From Leptodesmis sichuanensis A121 (GTDB lineage Bacteria; Cyanobacteriota; Cyanobacteriia; Leptolyngbyales; Leptolyngbyaceae), in assembly GCF_021379005.1 (NCBI RefSeq), contig NZ_CP075171.1, positions 3,720,001 to 3,784,000 of the forward strand: a stretch of 64,000 bases of DNA, written 5' to 3'. This document shows positions 36,464-45,216 of this stretch, piece after piece. A program made the translations under genes and the position numbers. The notes beneath the pieces were generated by a model. It made no database searches and had not been told where the DNA came from. It saw only the letters and a program-made list of their open reading frames with translations. Every line of letters begins with the position of its first letter. Position 1 is the stretch's first letter.

Positions 36464-37588
36464 ATGAGTTCTGATCCTCAGGATTCATCCCATTCTTTAT
36501 CTGTGCCCCTGTCAGGTACTGTTCTGGCAGTCCAGGCTAACTATTATCAGGTGCGGTTGGATGAGGATCAGAGATCAGGGAGCAATGAATCCAAAATCCA
36601 AAATCTAAAATCCAAAATCCTGCTCTGTACTCGTCGATCGCGCTTAAAAAAGCTGGGGCAGCGGGTGATGGTGGGCGATCGGGTGGAAATTGCAGAACCG
36701 GACTGGCAGGGACAGCGAGGGGCCATTGCTGCTGTATTACCGCGTCGTTCTGAACTGGATCGGCCTCCAGTTGCCAATGCAGATCAGATTTTGTTGGTCT
36801 TTGCGCTGGAGGAACCGACCCTGGATCCTCATCAACTCAGCCGATTTTTGGTCAAAGCAGAGTCTACTGGTTTGCAGGTGGAATTATGTCTTAGCAAAAG
36901 CGATCTAGTATCTGCTGCTGATCGGGAGAGATGGCACCAGAGATTGACCACCTGGGGATATGAACCGATCTTCATCAGTGTGCATCAGGCGATCGGGTTA
37001 GCAGCACTTAAAATCCATCTGAATCATCGAATTACGATCGTATCGGGACCATCTGGAGTGGGCAAATCCAGCTTAATTAATACCCTGATCCCCCAGGCGA
37101 ATCTGCGGGTAGGAGAAGTTTCTGGTAAGCTAGCGCGAGGACGACATACCACCCGTCATGTGGAGTTATTTGAACTACCAGAGGGCGGGTTGCTGGCAGA
37201 TACACCGGGATTCAACCAACCAGAACTGGATTGCCTGCCTGAAGACCTGGCTCACTATTTTCCAGAAGCTCGACAACGGCTATCTACAGCCAACTGTCAG
37301 TTCAGTAATTGTTTGCATCGCAATGAACCGGGTTGTGTAGTGCGGGGTGACTGGGAACGGTACGACTATTACCTGGATATGCTGGATGAGGCGATCGTGC
37401 GTCAACAAGTGTTAGGGCGCATGGGCGATGAAGAAACCAACCTGAAACTTAAAACCCGCAGTCGAGGTCGGCAAACTTATGAACCAAAGTTAGCAACCAA
37501 GAAGTACCGCCGCCCTTCTCGTCGCACTCAACAGCAAGAACTGCAGGCGTTGCAGCATGAAGAAGAGTTATCTTGGGACAGCGATTAG
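36464..37588 (+). CDS. rsgA: Ribosome small-subunit-dependent GTPase RsgA with repeat-encoded insert
   Basis: 374 residues. Late 30S assembly factor. N-terminal OB fold (SGTVLAVQANYYQVRLDE, then LLCTRRSRLKKLGQRVMVGD), circularly permuted GTPase with G4 CLSKSDLV, P-loop GPSGVGKSSLIN and G3 DTPGF, and the zinc site CQFSNCLHRNEPGC. Between YYQVRLDE and LLCTRRSR there is an insert of about 18 residues (DQRSGSNESKIQNLKSKI) that ordinary RsgA lacks, encoded by the heptamer repeat at 36588-36620. It sits in a loop of the OB fold, so the protein is probably functional. Confidence 0.95.
   Translation: MSSDPQDSSHSLSVPLSGTVLAVQANYYQVRLDEDQRSGSNESKIQNLKSKILLCTRRSRLKKLGQRVMVGDRVEIAEPDWQGQRGAIAAVLPRRSELDRPPVANADQILLVFALEEPTLDPHQLSRFLVKAESTGLQVELCLSKSDLVSAADRERWHQRLTTWGYEPIFISVHQAIGLAALKIHLNHRITIVSGPSGVGKSSLINTLIPQANLRVGEVSGKLARGRHTTRHVELFELPEGGLLADTPGFNQPELDCLPEDLAHYFPEARQRLSTANCQFSNCLHRNEPGCVVRGDWERYDYYLDMLDEAIVRQQVLGRMGDEETNLKLKTRSRGRQTYEPKLATKKYRRPSRRTQQQELQALQHEEELSWDSD
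36588..36620 (+). repeat. CCAAAAT heptamer repeat inside rsgA
   Basis: Four to five 7-nt units (ATCCAAA, ATCCAAA, ATCTAAA, ATCCAAA, ATCC) within the coding frame, translated as SKIQNLKSKI. Three units equal 21 nt or seven codons, so the array keeps the frame. Confidence 0.85.
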
Positions 37589-37665
37589 AAGTAATTTAAT
37601 GGTTGAAATGAGCCACCGCAGATAACTTTTGTTGCACATAGATAACCCTTCGGCGGTCGGCTCCA

Positions 37666-38724
37666 TCAATCCTTGGCCATGCCCAGGGCGATGATGATGT
37701 CCACATGGTCGCGGTTGTTTTTCTGGGCGGGGTCTTTGAGGGCGGCAACGACTTTATCCCGCTTGCTGGGGTCAGCATCTACCAGATCGGCAATTTTGAG
37801 AACCTTGCCGTCAGTGGTTTTGACCAATTGAAACCCGGTTTGCGGGTCTATGCCCTGCCATTCGCCCAATTCTTCAATGATGTGTTCAACTTCGCGGATC
37901 TTATCCTTGGTACTTTCGCGGGAGTTGACGTTGGGAATGTGCAGGATAGTCTTTTCGTTGGGGTTGAGCACCTGCATGATTTCGTCGCTGTAGCGACCAG
38001 CGTAGAAGTAGTAGCCAATATCCAGTTGCTTCAGGTATTGGTAGCCGTTGAGTTGTTCGTAGTAGGTGTAGGTAACAGTTTCAAAGCGGGCTTCGTCGTC
38101 AGGGTGCAATACAGCCTCGGCATCGCCGCGAAAGTAGGAACCGGTCATGGCGACGATGTGGGTTTTGTCGCGGGCCATGAGTTGGCGAATGTGGTCGCCG
38201 AGCTTGTTATCAGGGTTGGCGGAAACATGGTGAAATTCATCCACGGCAATCAGGCGATCGTCCAACATCTCCACCCCAAACCGATCCACGGCAAAGCGAA
38301 AGGTGGCATGGGTGCAAACCAGCACCTTGGCATCGCTTGCCAGGAATTTTTTCACCGCATCCACTTTGCCGCCGTTATCGCCGCCAGGAGCATCACAAAG
38401 GTTCCAGCGGGGTTCGACTTGCCAATCAGCCCAGAAGCCATACTTGCTCAGGGGTTCGTTGTGAAAGCTAGCGCCGATCGACTTTTCTGGTACCACAATG
38501 ATCGCCTGTTTGAGACCCTGGTTCTCCAGCTTATCCAGAGCGATGAACATCAGTGCCCGACTTTTGCCGGAAGCGGGAGGCGATTTGATCAGCAGGTATT
38601 GTTCGCCGCGCTTTTGGTAGGCACGTTCCTGCATGGGGCGCATCCCCAGGGCGTTGGCTTTAGTGGAGGTGCCGTCTTGAGCGTAGGTGACGGAAACGGA
38701 GGGGATTGCGATCGGGTTGCTCAT
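37666..38724 (-). pseudogene. Truncated DEAD/DEAH-type helicase of a restriction or defence locus
   Basis: 352 codons, intact from ATG 38724. Helicase N-terminal lobe with Q-tip and Walker A (RPMQERAYQKRG, LIKSPPASGKSRAL), motif Ia (IIVVPEKSIGASF), DEAH-like motif II (VDEFHHVSAN) and motif III (MTGSYFRGDAE), then the start of the second lobe (KTILHIPNVNSRESTKDKI). The chain stops at DIIIALGMAKD, just where motif V would continue, so the C-terminal part (motif VI and beyond) is missing. The DNA after the stop does not resume it. Such helicases are normally encoded with a DNA methyltransferase, whose fragments lie at 39101-39268 and 40551-41315. Likely inactive. Confidence 0.75.
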
Positions 38725-38754
38725 GGGAGGTAATTTTTTTAGCGAGTCAGGTTG

Positions 38755-39020
38755 TCAAACTGTGCCAATTTTCTGCATTGCTAGTGCCAGAAACTGCTCG
38801 GCACGGTCAATCTGTTCTGGTGCGTCCTTTCGTCCTGCTCAAATTCGGTTTTGGTCATATCGGCGGTTAAGCGGAGAATCGTTTGACAAAGTTTGGCAAT
38901 ATCAAGCAGGTAAGACGGGTCTTGCTGCATAAATCACCTGGGCAGTGTTCAAAATAGTGTTGCAGCGAGTTGCTCTGGGGTCAGGTTGAGTCGCTGGTAA
39001 ATCGTTGATTGATTGATCAT
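38755..39020 (-). pseudogene. Relic of an MNT-HEPN toxin-antitoxin module
   Basis: From ATG 39020 (with GGAG 8 nt upstream) 23 codons read IYQRLNLTPEQLAA, the N-terminus of an MNT nucleotidyltransferase. The catalytic core is deleted: in the next frame AQVIYAA follows, identical to the C-terminal AQVIYA of the intact MNT at 40070-40402. The HEPN partner then begins at ATG 38931 (MQQDPSYLLDIAKLCQT), is frameshifted by one extra base near 38880 (ILRLTADMTKTEFEQDERT in the shifted frame) and decays before 38755. Neither protein can be made intact. Confidence 0.7.
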
Positions 39021-39090
39021 CTGATCGCTCCTTTCGGGATTTTAACTTCAACGGCCATCCTCATCATTTTCGGGTGCATCCCACTTGCGC

Positions 39091-39152
39091 GGCCCTCACC
39101 CTAAATCCCTCTCCTGGCCTGGGAGAAGGGGCTGGGGGATGAGGGCTGTTGC
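39091..39152. repeat. CCCTCACCC...GGATGAGGG dispersed palindromic repeat, copy 1
   Basis: Reads CCCTCACCCTAAATCCCTCT at one end and GGGGATGAGGG at the other, with CTCTCCTGG and CTGGGAGAAG arms inside. This is the common cyanobacterial GGGAGAAGGGGCTGGGGGATGAGGG type. It ends the methyltransferase C-terminal fragment. Confidence 0.75.
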
Positions 39153-39268
39153 ATCTCGGCGAGGTTGGCGGGGAATTCGTGTTCGCGAGCCAGGAGGATG
39201 TCTTCGGCACAGCGGGTGAGGTCGGCTTTGTTTTGCTCGGTGAGGGTCGAAGGAAGGTGTTCCAACTG
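39101..39268 (-). pseudogene. Fragment of an MmeI/YeeA-like methyltransferase, C-terminal region
   Basis: Bounded by stops, the minus-strand frame reads QLEHLPSTLTEQNKADLTRC, AEDILLAREHEFPANLAEM, which corresponds to the C-terminal region of class I DNA methyltransferases of the MmeI/YeeA group, then runs into the dispersed repeat. The N-terminal region of the same kind of protein lies 1.3 kb upstream at 40551-41315, so one gene has been split and its middle lost. Confidence 0.6.
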
Positions 39269-39274
39269 AGGTTG

Positions 39275-39661
39275 TTAGCTGTCACTGGTTTGGATTGGCA
39301 ATTGGCGAATGCGAACGGAATCATCACTAATCGTAACGGCGGCACCTGCGATGAGTTCTGCTTCCACAGACGGCAAAACGTCTAACAGTCTTTGAGTCAC
39401 AACATCGGGTTTGGCAGAAGACAACCGTAATGTAATCAAACTGGGCAGTCCAGCACTGCTGAGAGCAACCAGCATGGAAAAATCCAGGTCTTGGGTTAAG
39501 ACGATCCGATCTTCCATCCTTGCCAGTTCCAAAATTTCTGCATCGGTAGCAGTGGCAGGCAACATCTCTGTAGTACGCACAGTATTGTAGCCCTGGGAAT
39601 TTAAGGTCGCTACTGTGAGAGGAGAAATATGCACATCAGCTAGCAAACGCAGACGGCTCAT
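39275..39661 (-). CDS. DUF5615 PIN-like toxin of a DUF433/DUF5615 module
   Basis: 128 residues from ATG 39661. PIN-like nuclease fold: RLLADVHISPLTVATLNSQG carries the first acidic residue, TATDAEILELARMEDRIVLT the second, and QDLDFSML the third. It pairs with the DUF433 protein encoded just upstream, whose stop overlaps its start (ATGA). In this class the DUF5615 protein is the predicted RNase toxin. Frame intact. Confidence 0.85.
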   Translation of the reverse strand: MSRLRLLADVHISPLTVATLNSQGYNTVRTTEMLPATATDAEILELARMEDRIVLTQDLDFSMLVALSSAGLPSLITLRLSSAKPDVVTQRLLDVLPSVEAELIAGAAVTISDDSVRIRQLPIQTSDS

Positions 39662-39891
39662 GCTGAAGTGATGCTGACGATGCGATCGGACACTACCCAA
39701 GCAGCATACTCAAGAGCCTGACGAATGTCTTCTTCTTCTAACTCTGGGTAAGATGCCAAAATGTCTTGGACAGACAACTGACTCGCTAACAGTTTGAGGA
39801 CAAATGCTACAGTGATCCGCATTCCCCGAATGGTTGGCTGCCCCAAACAAACCTGGGGGTTAATTGTAATCCGATCGAGATCTCCACTCAT
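39658..39891 (-). CDS. DUF433 antitoxin
   Basis: 77 residues. The DUF433 helix-turn-helix signature is clear: DRITINPQVCLGQPTIRGMR, ITVAFVLKLLASQLSVQDIL, YPELEEEDIRQALEYAA. Antitoxin and probably DNA-binding autoregulator of the module, overlapping the DUF5615 gene by 4 nt. Intact. Confidence 0.9.
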   Translation of the reverse strand: MSGDLDRITINPQVCLGQPTIRGMRITVAFVLKLLASQLSVQDILASYPELEEEDIRQALEYAAWVVSDRIVSITSA

Positions 39892-39921
39892 ATTGGCTAT
39901 CTCAGACTTAAGGCTTCCTCT

Positions 39922-40098
39922 CTATCCTACCTCTGAAACTCGCCTTGCAGCTTCGGCAATCACCAACAGTCGTCGAATCACTGCATCTTGAAGCTGCACA
40001 TTGCTAATGAACTCCTCCTTTTCACATTGACTCGTATAGGTCATGATCAGTTCTGCGGATTGCAGCATATCAAGCAGAAATTGCAGATCCCGTTGCAT
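39922..40098 (-). pseudogene. Truncated HEPN (DUF86-type) toxin
   Basis: 58 codons, MQRDLQFLLDMLQSAELIMT to RLLVIAEAARRVSEVG then TAG. It corresponds to the N-terminal half of HEPN toxins; the C-terminal half with the catalytic RxxxxH motif is missing. It begins inside the last codons of the MNT gene, as in intact MNT-HEPN modules. The toxin should be inactive, leaving the antitoxin gene intact. Confidence 0.75.
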
Positions 40099-40402
40099 AA
40101 ATCACCTGGGCTGAGGAAAGAATTGCGTGGCGACGGAGGTAATTCCGGCTGGATTCAATACCTTGACGAGTAATCAGATCAACATCGCGATGAAAAATCG
40201 TTTTGAGTTCTGTTTCCATCTGGTCGAGGGTACTGAATTTTGGGTGAGCATCGGGATGAAACTTGACCATGACATCAATATCACTATCGGGGCGGAAGTC
40301 ATCGCGTAAAACAGAACCAAATAGTGCAAGTTCTGTGACTTGCCATTTTTGACAAAATTCAGCGATTTGCTCCATTGGCAAATTAAGTTGAATTTGAATC
40401 AT
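40070..40402 (-). CDS. MNT-family nucleotidyltransferase antitoxin
   Basis: 110 residues. Minimal nucleotidyltransferase: LALFGSVLRDDFRPDSDIDV (GSxxR and DxD) and, later, RDVDLITRQGIE supply the metal-binding aspartates. In active MNT-HEPN systems such proteins AMPylate or otherwise neutralise the HEPN RNase. Overlaps the HEPN start by 29 nt. All catalytic residues are present although its toxin partner is truncated. Confidence 0.88.
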   Translation of the reverse strand: MIQIQLNLPMEQIAEFCQKWQVTELALFGSVLRDDFRPDSDIDVMVKFHPDAHPKFSTLDQMETELKTIFHRDVDLITRQGIESSRNYLRRHAILSSAQVIYATGSAISA

Positions 40403-40431
40403 GATTAACCTCCCCTAGGTTGACGTTTAGC

Positions 40432-40549
40432 TGATTTTTCCCTCACGCTCAATTCCTCTCCCAGAGCAGAAGAGGGACTTGAAGCCTTTCTTGCCCCCCT
40501 TCTCCCAAAGAGGGAGAAGGGGCTAGGGGATGAGGGCCAGGATGAGGGC
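40432..40549. repeat. CCCTCATCCCCTAGCCCCTTCTCCC-type dispersed repeat, copy 2
   Basis: On the minus strand CCCTCATCC twice, then CCCTAGCCCCTTCTCCC, GGGAGAAGGGGGGC, GTCCCTCTTCTGCTCTGGGA and GAGCGTGAGGG: nested arms of the same family as 39091-39152. It begins where homology of the methyltransferase fragment ends and supplies the last 33 codons of that open frame. Confidence 0.75.
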
Positions 40550-41315
40550 CAAACAGCCCCCCATTCACATAGGGAAACGCCTCTGCCCACTTGCGAATCC
40601 CCGCCGCCTGCCGCTCCTGCACCGGCGTCGCCATCGCCCGAAAGATCTCCGACAGCACCTCATGGGTATTTGAGGCATCCCCCGCACTCATCTGGGCGAT
40701 CGTACTCGTAAACAACCCCTCTCCCTTGGGGGTCGGCGGAAAAATGTTCGTATCCTCTGCAAAAAAGCAGAAGATCAACCGCGCCATGAAGTGATTAAAG
40801 TCCTCTGGTCGCTGCTCCCAGTCAGGATTTTCCTTCAACAGTTCCACATAGAGCCGATTCAGCCGCCCCGTTGCTTTAATATCAAAGGCATTTTCCCGAA
40901 TCTGCTGAACCGTCGTAATCCCTGCCAACGGCAAGAAAAAGCCAAAGTGGTCAGAAAAGTTGGCATAGTCGCAGGCAACGGTTTCGCCATCTACTAAGTT
41001 CTCTGCCTCAAAGCTGATGCCGTCTGTGGCCAGAATGAACTTCACCTTGTGGCGGGCTGTCGCTGGACTCTCTCGCAAAGCTGTCAGCGTCTCCCCGACT
41101 GCGCCTACTGCACACACCTTGATGTGAATGTTATGGCGCTGAAGTACCCCACCCAAATCCGATTGATTCGTCGAATCTTTGCCCTGACTTCTTAACCGTT
41201 TAATCGTCGTCGCCTTATTGCCAAAGGCTTCTAGAAACGCGAAGGGAAATTCTGCCGGGTCAAAAGGGGATTCGGCTAACCGAGAAACGGCTTCTTCGAT
41301 TTCGACTGCATTCAT
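40449..41315 (-). pseudogene. N-terminal fragment of an MmeI/YeeA-like DNA methyltransferase
   Basis: 288-codon open frame. Residues 1-255 match the N-terminal part of large class I DNA methyltransferases of the MmeI/YeeA group (nuclease-like and spacer domains): FPFAFLEAFGNKATTIKRLR, FNHFMARLIFCFFAEDTNIF, ERQAAGIRKWAEAFPYVNGG. Family members continue with LF and then the SAM-binding part, but here the frame enters the dispersed repeat at about 40550 and stops. The methylase motifs (NPPY and others) are absent, so no modification activity is expected. A C-terminal fragment survives at 39101-39268. Confidence 0.75.
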
Positions 41316-41896
41316 AGACTAGCCAGCGATCGCTCAAGGGCAATAGCTCAGGGGCTTAGTATTCGCCTCCTAGCACAACTTTGAAAGCTTACCCTGATTT
41401 TCGAGGATGGAGGTCGCAAGGGTCATCGATTCGGGCTTTGTCGATCGCAGAGCTTTGAGGTGATCTGCATAACCCTCTTCTAGAGGTAATTAGGCCGAAG
41501 TCAGTTTGTATAACTCCCTGAAATGGGATCTTAGACAGATAGCCGTCTGCATAAATACCCAAAGCGGGAAATTATACAGCTTCCAATCTGTCTATCTACC
41601 CTGGTTGACTGACAAATCTCCTGAACATCCGCTGCACCACCAGGAAATCAATTTCCTGGCTCATCGCCAAAGTCATCTAAAGACGACTGGACAAGAGTTT
41701 CATTCCATTTGAATGGACTTGCACTGTGTTAGCCCAAAATTTATTTTAGGGCGGGCGGACAACAGAGACATGAGCCTTTCAGAACTTTTGTCTGTCAATC
41801 AGCTATCTACCTCTATGGGGAGTTTATCCGGATCGTTATCTGCATTATAGTCTTGTTGAGGAAAGTGAGGCGGACAACTTTATAATGCAGGATCTG
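41316..41896. other. Intergenic region, no gene recognised
   Basis: About 580 bases between the methyltransferase fragment and the PP2C gene. A 68-codon plus-strand frame (41506-41712) has no protein character. An AT-rich imperfect hairpin GCCCAAAAT...TTTTAGGGC at 41732-41752 may end a transcript. Possibly part of the decayed island. Confidence 0.4.
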
Positions 41897-42640
41897 TTAG
41901 CCATCCCCTTGGCCCAGACCACCGATCGCCACAATCACCACCGTAATATTGTCCCGGCCTCCGTGGTCTTTGGCAGCTTCTACTAGGGAGGAGGCAGCTT
42001 TTTCGCAGGCGCGAATGGATTTCAGTTGGGAGGCAATCATCTGATCCGAGAGTTCTTCTGTCAGACCATCGCTACAGAGAAGCAGGCGATCGCCCGGTTG
42101 TACCTGCACGGGTTGAATGTCGATTTGGCGCAGGTCTTCCCGCCCTAAACATTGAGCCAGGACATGCCGCCAGGGATGGGTGCGGGCCTGTTCGGGATCA
42201 ATTTCTCCCATTTTCATCGCCAGAGCCACCCAGGTATGATCATCGGTAATCTGCTCTAGCTTGGCCCCCCGCAACCGATACAGGCGGGAGTCGCCAATGT
42301 GGGCGCACCAGACTTGTTCATCCCGAAAGATGACCACGACGATCGTCGTACCCATATCCGCCCGCTCTGGATACTGGCGCTGATCCTTCAGAATCGCCTG
42401 GTTTGCCTCTAATAAGGCTTGCTCCAAAATCACATCGGAGGATTCATCCGTTTCCCAAACACTTTCTAGATAAGACTGGACAGTTTTAGTTGCCAGCCGA
42501 CTAGCCTCCTGACCACCGGCATGACCCCCCATCCCGTCTGCCACGATGAAGAAACGTCCCTCAGGGTCGATATAGTAATCATCTTGATTAACTGTACGGA
42601 GCAATCCGACATCGGTTAACCCCGTGAACAGACGTTTCAT
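41897..42640 (-). CDS. PP2C-type protein phosphatase
   Basis: 247 residues from ATG 42640. Ser/Thr phosphatase of the bacterial PPM group: [26 protein letters not shown] with metal-binding Asp and Gly, [24 protein letters not shown] and [12 protein letters not shown]. All metal ligands present. Cytoplasmic. It lies 37 nt after the UbiB-type gene in a minus-strand series that also encodes a membrane pseudokinase, so it may act on the same signalling pathway. Confidence 0.95.
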   Translation of the reverse strand: MKRLFTGLTDVGLLRTVNQDDYYIDPEGRFFIVADGMGGHAGGQEASRLATKTVQSYLESVWETDESSDVILEQALLEANQAILKDQRQYPERADMGTTIVVVIFRDEQVWCAHIGDSRLYRLRGAKLEQITDDHTWVALAMKMGEIDPEQARTHPWRHVLAQCLGREDLRQIDIQPVQVQPGDRLLLCSDGLTEELSDQMIASQLKSIRACEKAASSLVEAAKDHGGRDNITVVIVAIGGLGQGDG

Positions 42641-42677
42641 AGGCAAGTCATCAGGTCGTAATGAGAGAGTAATGGGA

Positions 42678-44756
42678 TTATGGCATACGGTCTGCTCGAT
42701 CTATCCGAATTAACAAACGAACTAACACAAATCCCATGCCTGCTGCTAAGAGAGCTGCTACCAGGGCCAGCCAGCCATAGCCATTCACGAAGAGTAGGGT
42801 CGCCGACAAGGTAAAAGTGCAAACCAACAACGTATAGTTGGTGCCCATGTTCACCCCGTTGATGCGACGTAAAATCCGGTCTGTCTCGATCGAGCGCACC
42901 CGTACTCGAATATCACCGCGCTCCAGTTTCTCCAGCGTATCTTCAATCCGCCCAGGAAGTTGAAAAGCCGTGCTGCTCACCTGGGCCGCTTGACGACTAA
43001 TCTCGCTGAAAATGCTATTTGCGTCTGAAGTTGGGTTTCCATTAGCCATAAGCTGCATTGCAAACGGTTTTGCAACCTCCATAAAGTTAAACTGCGGATC
43101 CAATCCTTTGCCAACCCCCTCCAGGGTGGAAAATGCTCGCATGACAAAAGTAAACGTAGCGGGAAAACGAAACGGCTGACCGTAAGCGATTTCGTACAAA
43201 TCGTCGCTAATTTCATTGATGGACTGGGCCTCGAAGGGTTTGTCCATAAAGTTATCCAGCATGAACTGGATCGATCGCCGCACAGGCCCCATATCCCCGG
43301 TGGGCGCAAGGGCACCCAGGGCAATCAGGGAATTCATGACGCGATCGCCATCTTTTTGAGCAATCCCAAAAAAGGTATCCATCAACTTTTCGCGGGTGAT
43401 GGGTTTGACTTGCCCCATCATGCCGAAGTCGTAAAAGATTAACGAACCATCAGGACTGACAGCGATATTTCCCGGATGGGGGTCAGCGTGAAAAAAGCCA
43501 TCGTTCAATAGTTGCTGTAAATAGGCTTGGGCACCCAGATTGGCCAACCTACGCCGATCCAATCCAGCCGCCTCCAGTGCTTCATAATGGCTGATTTTGA
43601 TGCCCGGCAGATACTCCAGGGTCAGTACTCTGGGAGACGCATACCGCCAGTAGACACGAGGCACTTTAACCCAGTCTTCTCCTCGGAAGTTACGGCGGAA
43701 GGTATCGGCATTGCGACCTTCATTGATGTAATCAATTTCCTCATAGAGAATTTTGCAACATTCGTCGTAAATTCCCAACCAATCCCGGCCCGGCCCCCAC
43801 TCTGGATGGTTTTGAAAGTAGCGGGCAATGCCTTTTAGAATCGCCAGGTCAATTTGAAACAGCTTCACCAAACCGGGACGCTGTACCTTAACGACGACTT
43901 CCTCGCCTGTATGGAGCTGCGCCCGGTGTACCTGACCTAAGCTAGCGGCAGCAATCGGGATCGGATCGAAATTGCGGTATAGAACCTGAATCGGTTTGCC
44001 CAGGTCTTGCTCGATAATGGTTCTGACTTGCTCGTAGCTGAAGGCAGGCACTTTATCCTGCAACTTGGAAAGTTCTTCAACATACTCAACGGGAAACAAA
44101 TCAGCCCGCGTAGAGAACAGTTGCCCTACCTTGATGAAGGTTGGCCCTAAATCAAGTAAGGTATCCCGAATCCAGATAGCCTGTGTCCTGCGGCGTTTTG
44201 CCTGTTTGTCCTCGGTCATGCCACCCCGGTAACTCCAGGGTTTTTTGTATAGCCACTGGACGTAGAGCAATGTCAAGACGAATGACCAGATATCGATGAA
44301 GCGACGACGACGGGAATAGTTCTCGCGGTTCCATCGGTAGGCTTTATCGCTATAGGATTTCGTTCGTTGGCGGCTGGAGCGGGACGATCGCTCCGCTGGC
44401 TCTGCTTCTGTTGCAACAGAATTCTTGTTTTGCCAATGGCTGGCCGGAGCCAGAAATTCCTGATAATTCTGGAGGTCTTCCCCAGACAAATCAGGCAGAT
44501 CCGGATGTCTAGCCTGAATCCCTGGAGCGACGGATGGCAGACGATGCGAAGCAGGTAAGGGGTGCTGGTTTACGTCTTGAGCCTGCCGCAAGCCAGCACC
44601 CTTGCTATTTTCATGAGTCCAAACAGCTAAATGATCACTACTGCTCTGCTCGTCCTCGTCCAGGGGAGCACTGAAACCGTTTGTAAAGGTATTGTGCCCG
44701 TTGTCAGTCTCTAAAGACTGGTCTGAGGCTGCAGGATCATAGGGAGAACCAGACAC
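42678..44756 (-). CDS. UbiB/ABC1-family atypical kinase
   Basis: 692 residues. Atypical protein kinase-like family involved in prenylquinone metabolism. The diagnostic KxGQ motif ([16 protein letters not shown]), the Ala-rich loop with lysine ([22 protein letters not shown]), the catalytic HADPHPGN and DFG (YDFGMMGQ) are intact. About 130 N-terminal residues are disordered; the C-terminus holds two membrane helices ([20 protein letters not shown] and the following segment). Substrate unknown; a role in plastoquinone or tocopherol metabolism is suggested by relatives. Confidence 0.94.
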   Translation of the reverse strand: MSGSPYDPAASDQSLETDNGHNTFTNGFSAPLDEDEQSSSDHLAVWTHENSKGAGLRQAQDVNQHPLPASHRLPSVAPGIQARHPDLPDLSGEDLQNYQEFLAPASHWQNKNSVATEAEPAERSSRSSRQRTKSYSDKAYRWNRENYSRRRRFIDIWSFVLTLLYVQWLYKKPWSYRGGMTEDKQAKRRRTQAIWIRDTLLDLGPTFIKVGQLFSTRADLFPVEYVEELSKLQDKVPAFSYEQVRTIIEQDLGKPIQVLYRNFDPIPIAAASLGQVHRAQLHTGEEVVVKVQRPGLVKLFQIDLAILKGIARYFQNHPEWGPGRDWLGIYDECCKILYEEIDYINEGRNADTFRRNFRGEDWVKVPRVYWRYASPRVLTLEYLPGIKISHYEALEAAGLDRRRLANLGAQAYLQQLLNDGFFHADPHPGNIAVSPDGSLIFYDFGMMGQVKPITREKLMDTFFGIAQKDGDRVMNSLIALGALAPTGDMGPVRRSIQFMLDNFMDKPFEAQSINEISDDLYEIAYGQPFRFPATFTFVMRAFSTLEGVGKGLDPQFNFMEVAKPFAMQLMANGNPTSDANSIFSEISRQAAQVSSTAFQLPGRIEDTLEKLERGDIRVRVRSIETDRILRRINGVNMGTNYTLLVCTFTLSATLLFVNGYGWLALVAALLAAGMGFVLVRLLIRIDRADRMP

Positions 44757-44821
44757 TCGAGTTTCCGTTCCGTATGCGTCAATGTACGTAGGCTAGCAAG
44801 GGTGAAAATTTCGGCGATGAA

Positions 44822-45148
44822 TCAGGGAGCCGGACTGCGATATTGCTTGAGTTCTGAGCGCAACCGAGCAATCTCAGCCCGTAGCTCATCAATCACACTC
44901 TGCAAATCGGCAGATTCTCCATCCGAACTGATGAGAGTAGTCCCTGTTCTTCCCTGCATCGCGGCTTCCTCTTCCCGTTTAGCCCGCTCCATCACTTGTT
45001 CGGTAAACTGACGTAACTGTTCCCGCAGTTCAGCATCTAATTTACCGACTTCGCTTAAAGCATTGCTCAAAGAGGATTCAGCCTGTTCGTATAAGGTATC
45101 GGCTAACGCTCTACCAATGAAAAAGGCATGAACAATGGGGTTACTCAT
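44822..45148 (-). CDS. DUF6825 family protein
   Basis: 108 residues, conserved in cyanobacteria: MSNPIVHAFFIGRALADTLY, then helical segments (LSEVGKLDAELREQLRQFTE) and a C-terminal coiled coil (LQSVIDELRAEIARLRSELK). Function unknown. Same strand as its neighbours with gaps of about 65 nt. Confidence 0.8.
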   Translation of the reverse strand: MSNPIVHAFFIGRALADTLYEQAESSLSNALSEVGKLDAELREQLRQFTEQVMERAKREEEAAMQGRTGTTLISSDGESADLQSVIDELRAEIARLRSELKQYRSPAP

Positions 45149-45216
45149 AAAGAAACTTTACACGCTCCGCCTGAATTATAGCGTGCTTATCCCAGGGAAA
45201 GGGTAAGCCTTAGGCT

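Noticed and set aside
37705-38733. 342-codon plus-strand open frame opposite the helicase
   Set aside because: It is the complement of the helicase coding strand; its hydrophobic Val/Gly/Phe-rich translation matches no family and the minus-strand frame has helicase motifs.
41506-41712. 68-codon plus-strand open frame in the gap before the PP2C gene
   Set aside because: No ribosome site, no recognisable protein and low-complexity surroundings.
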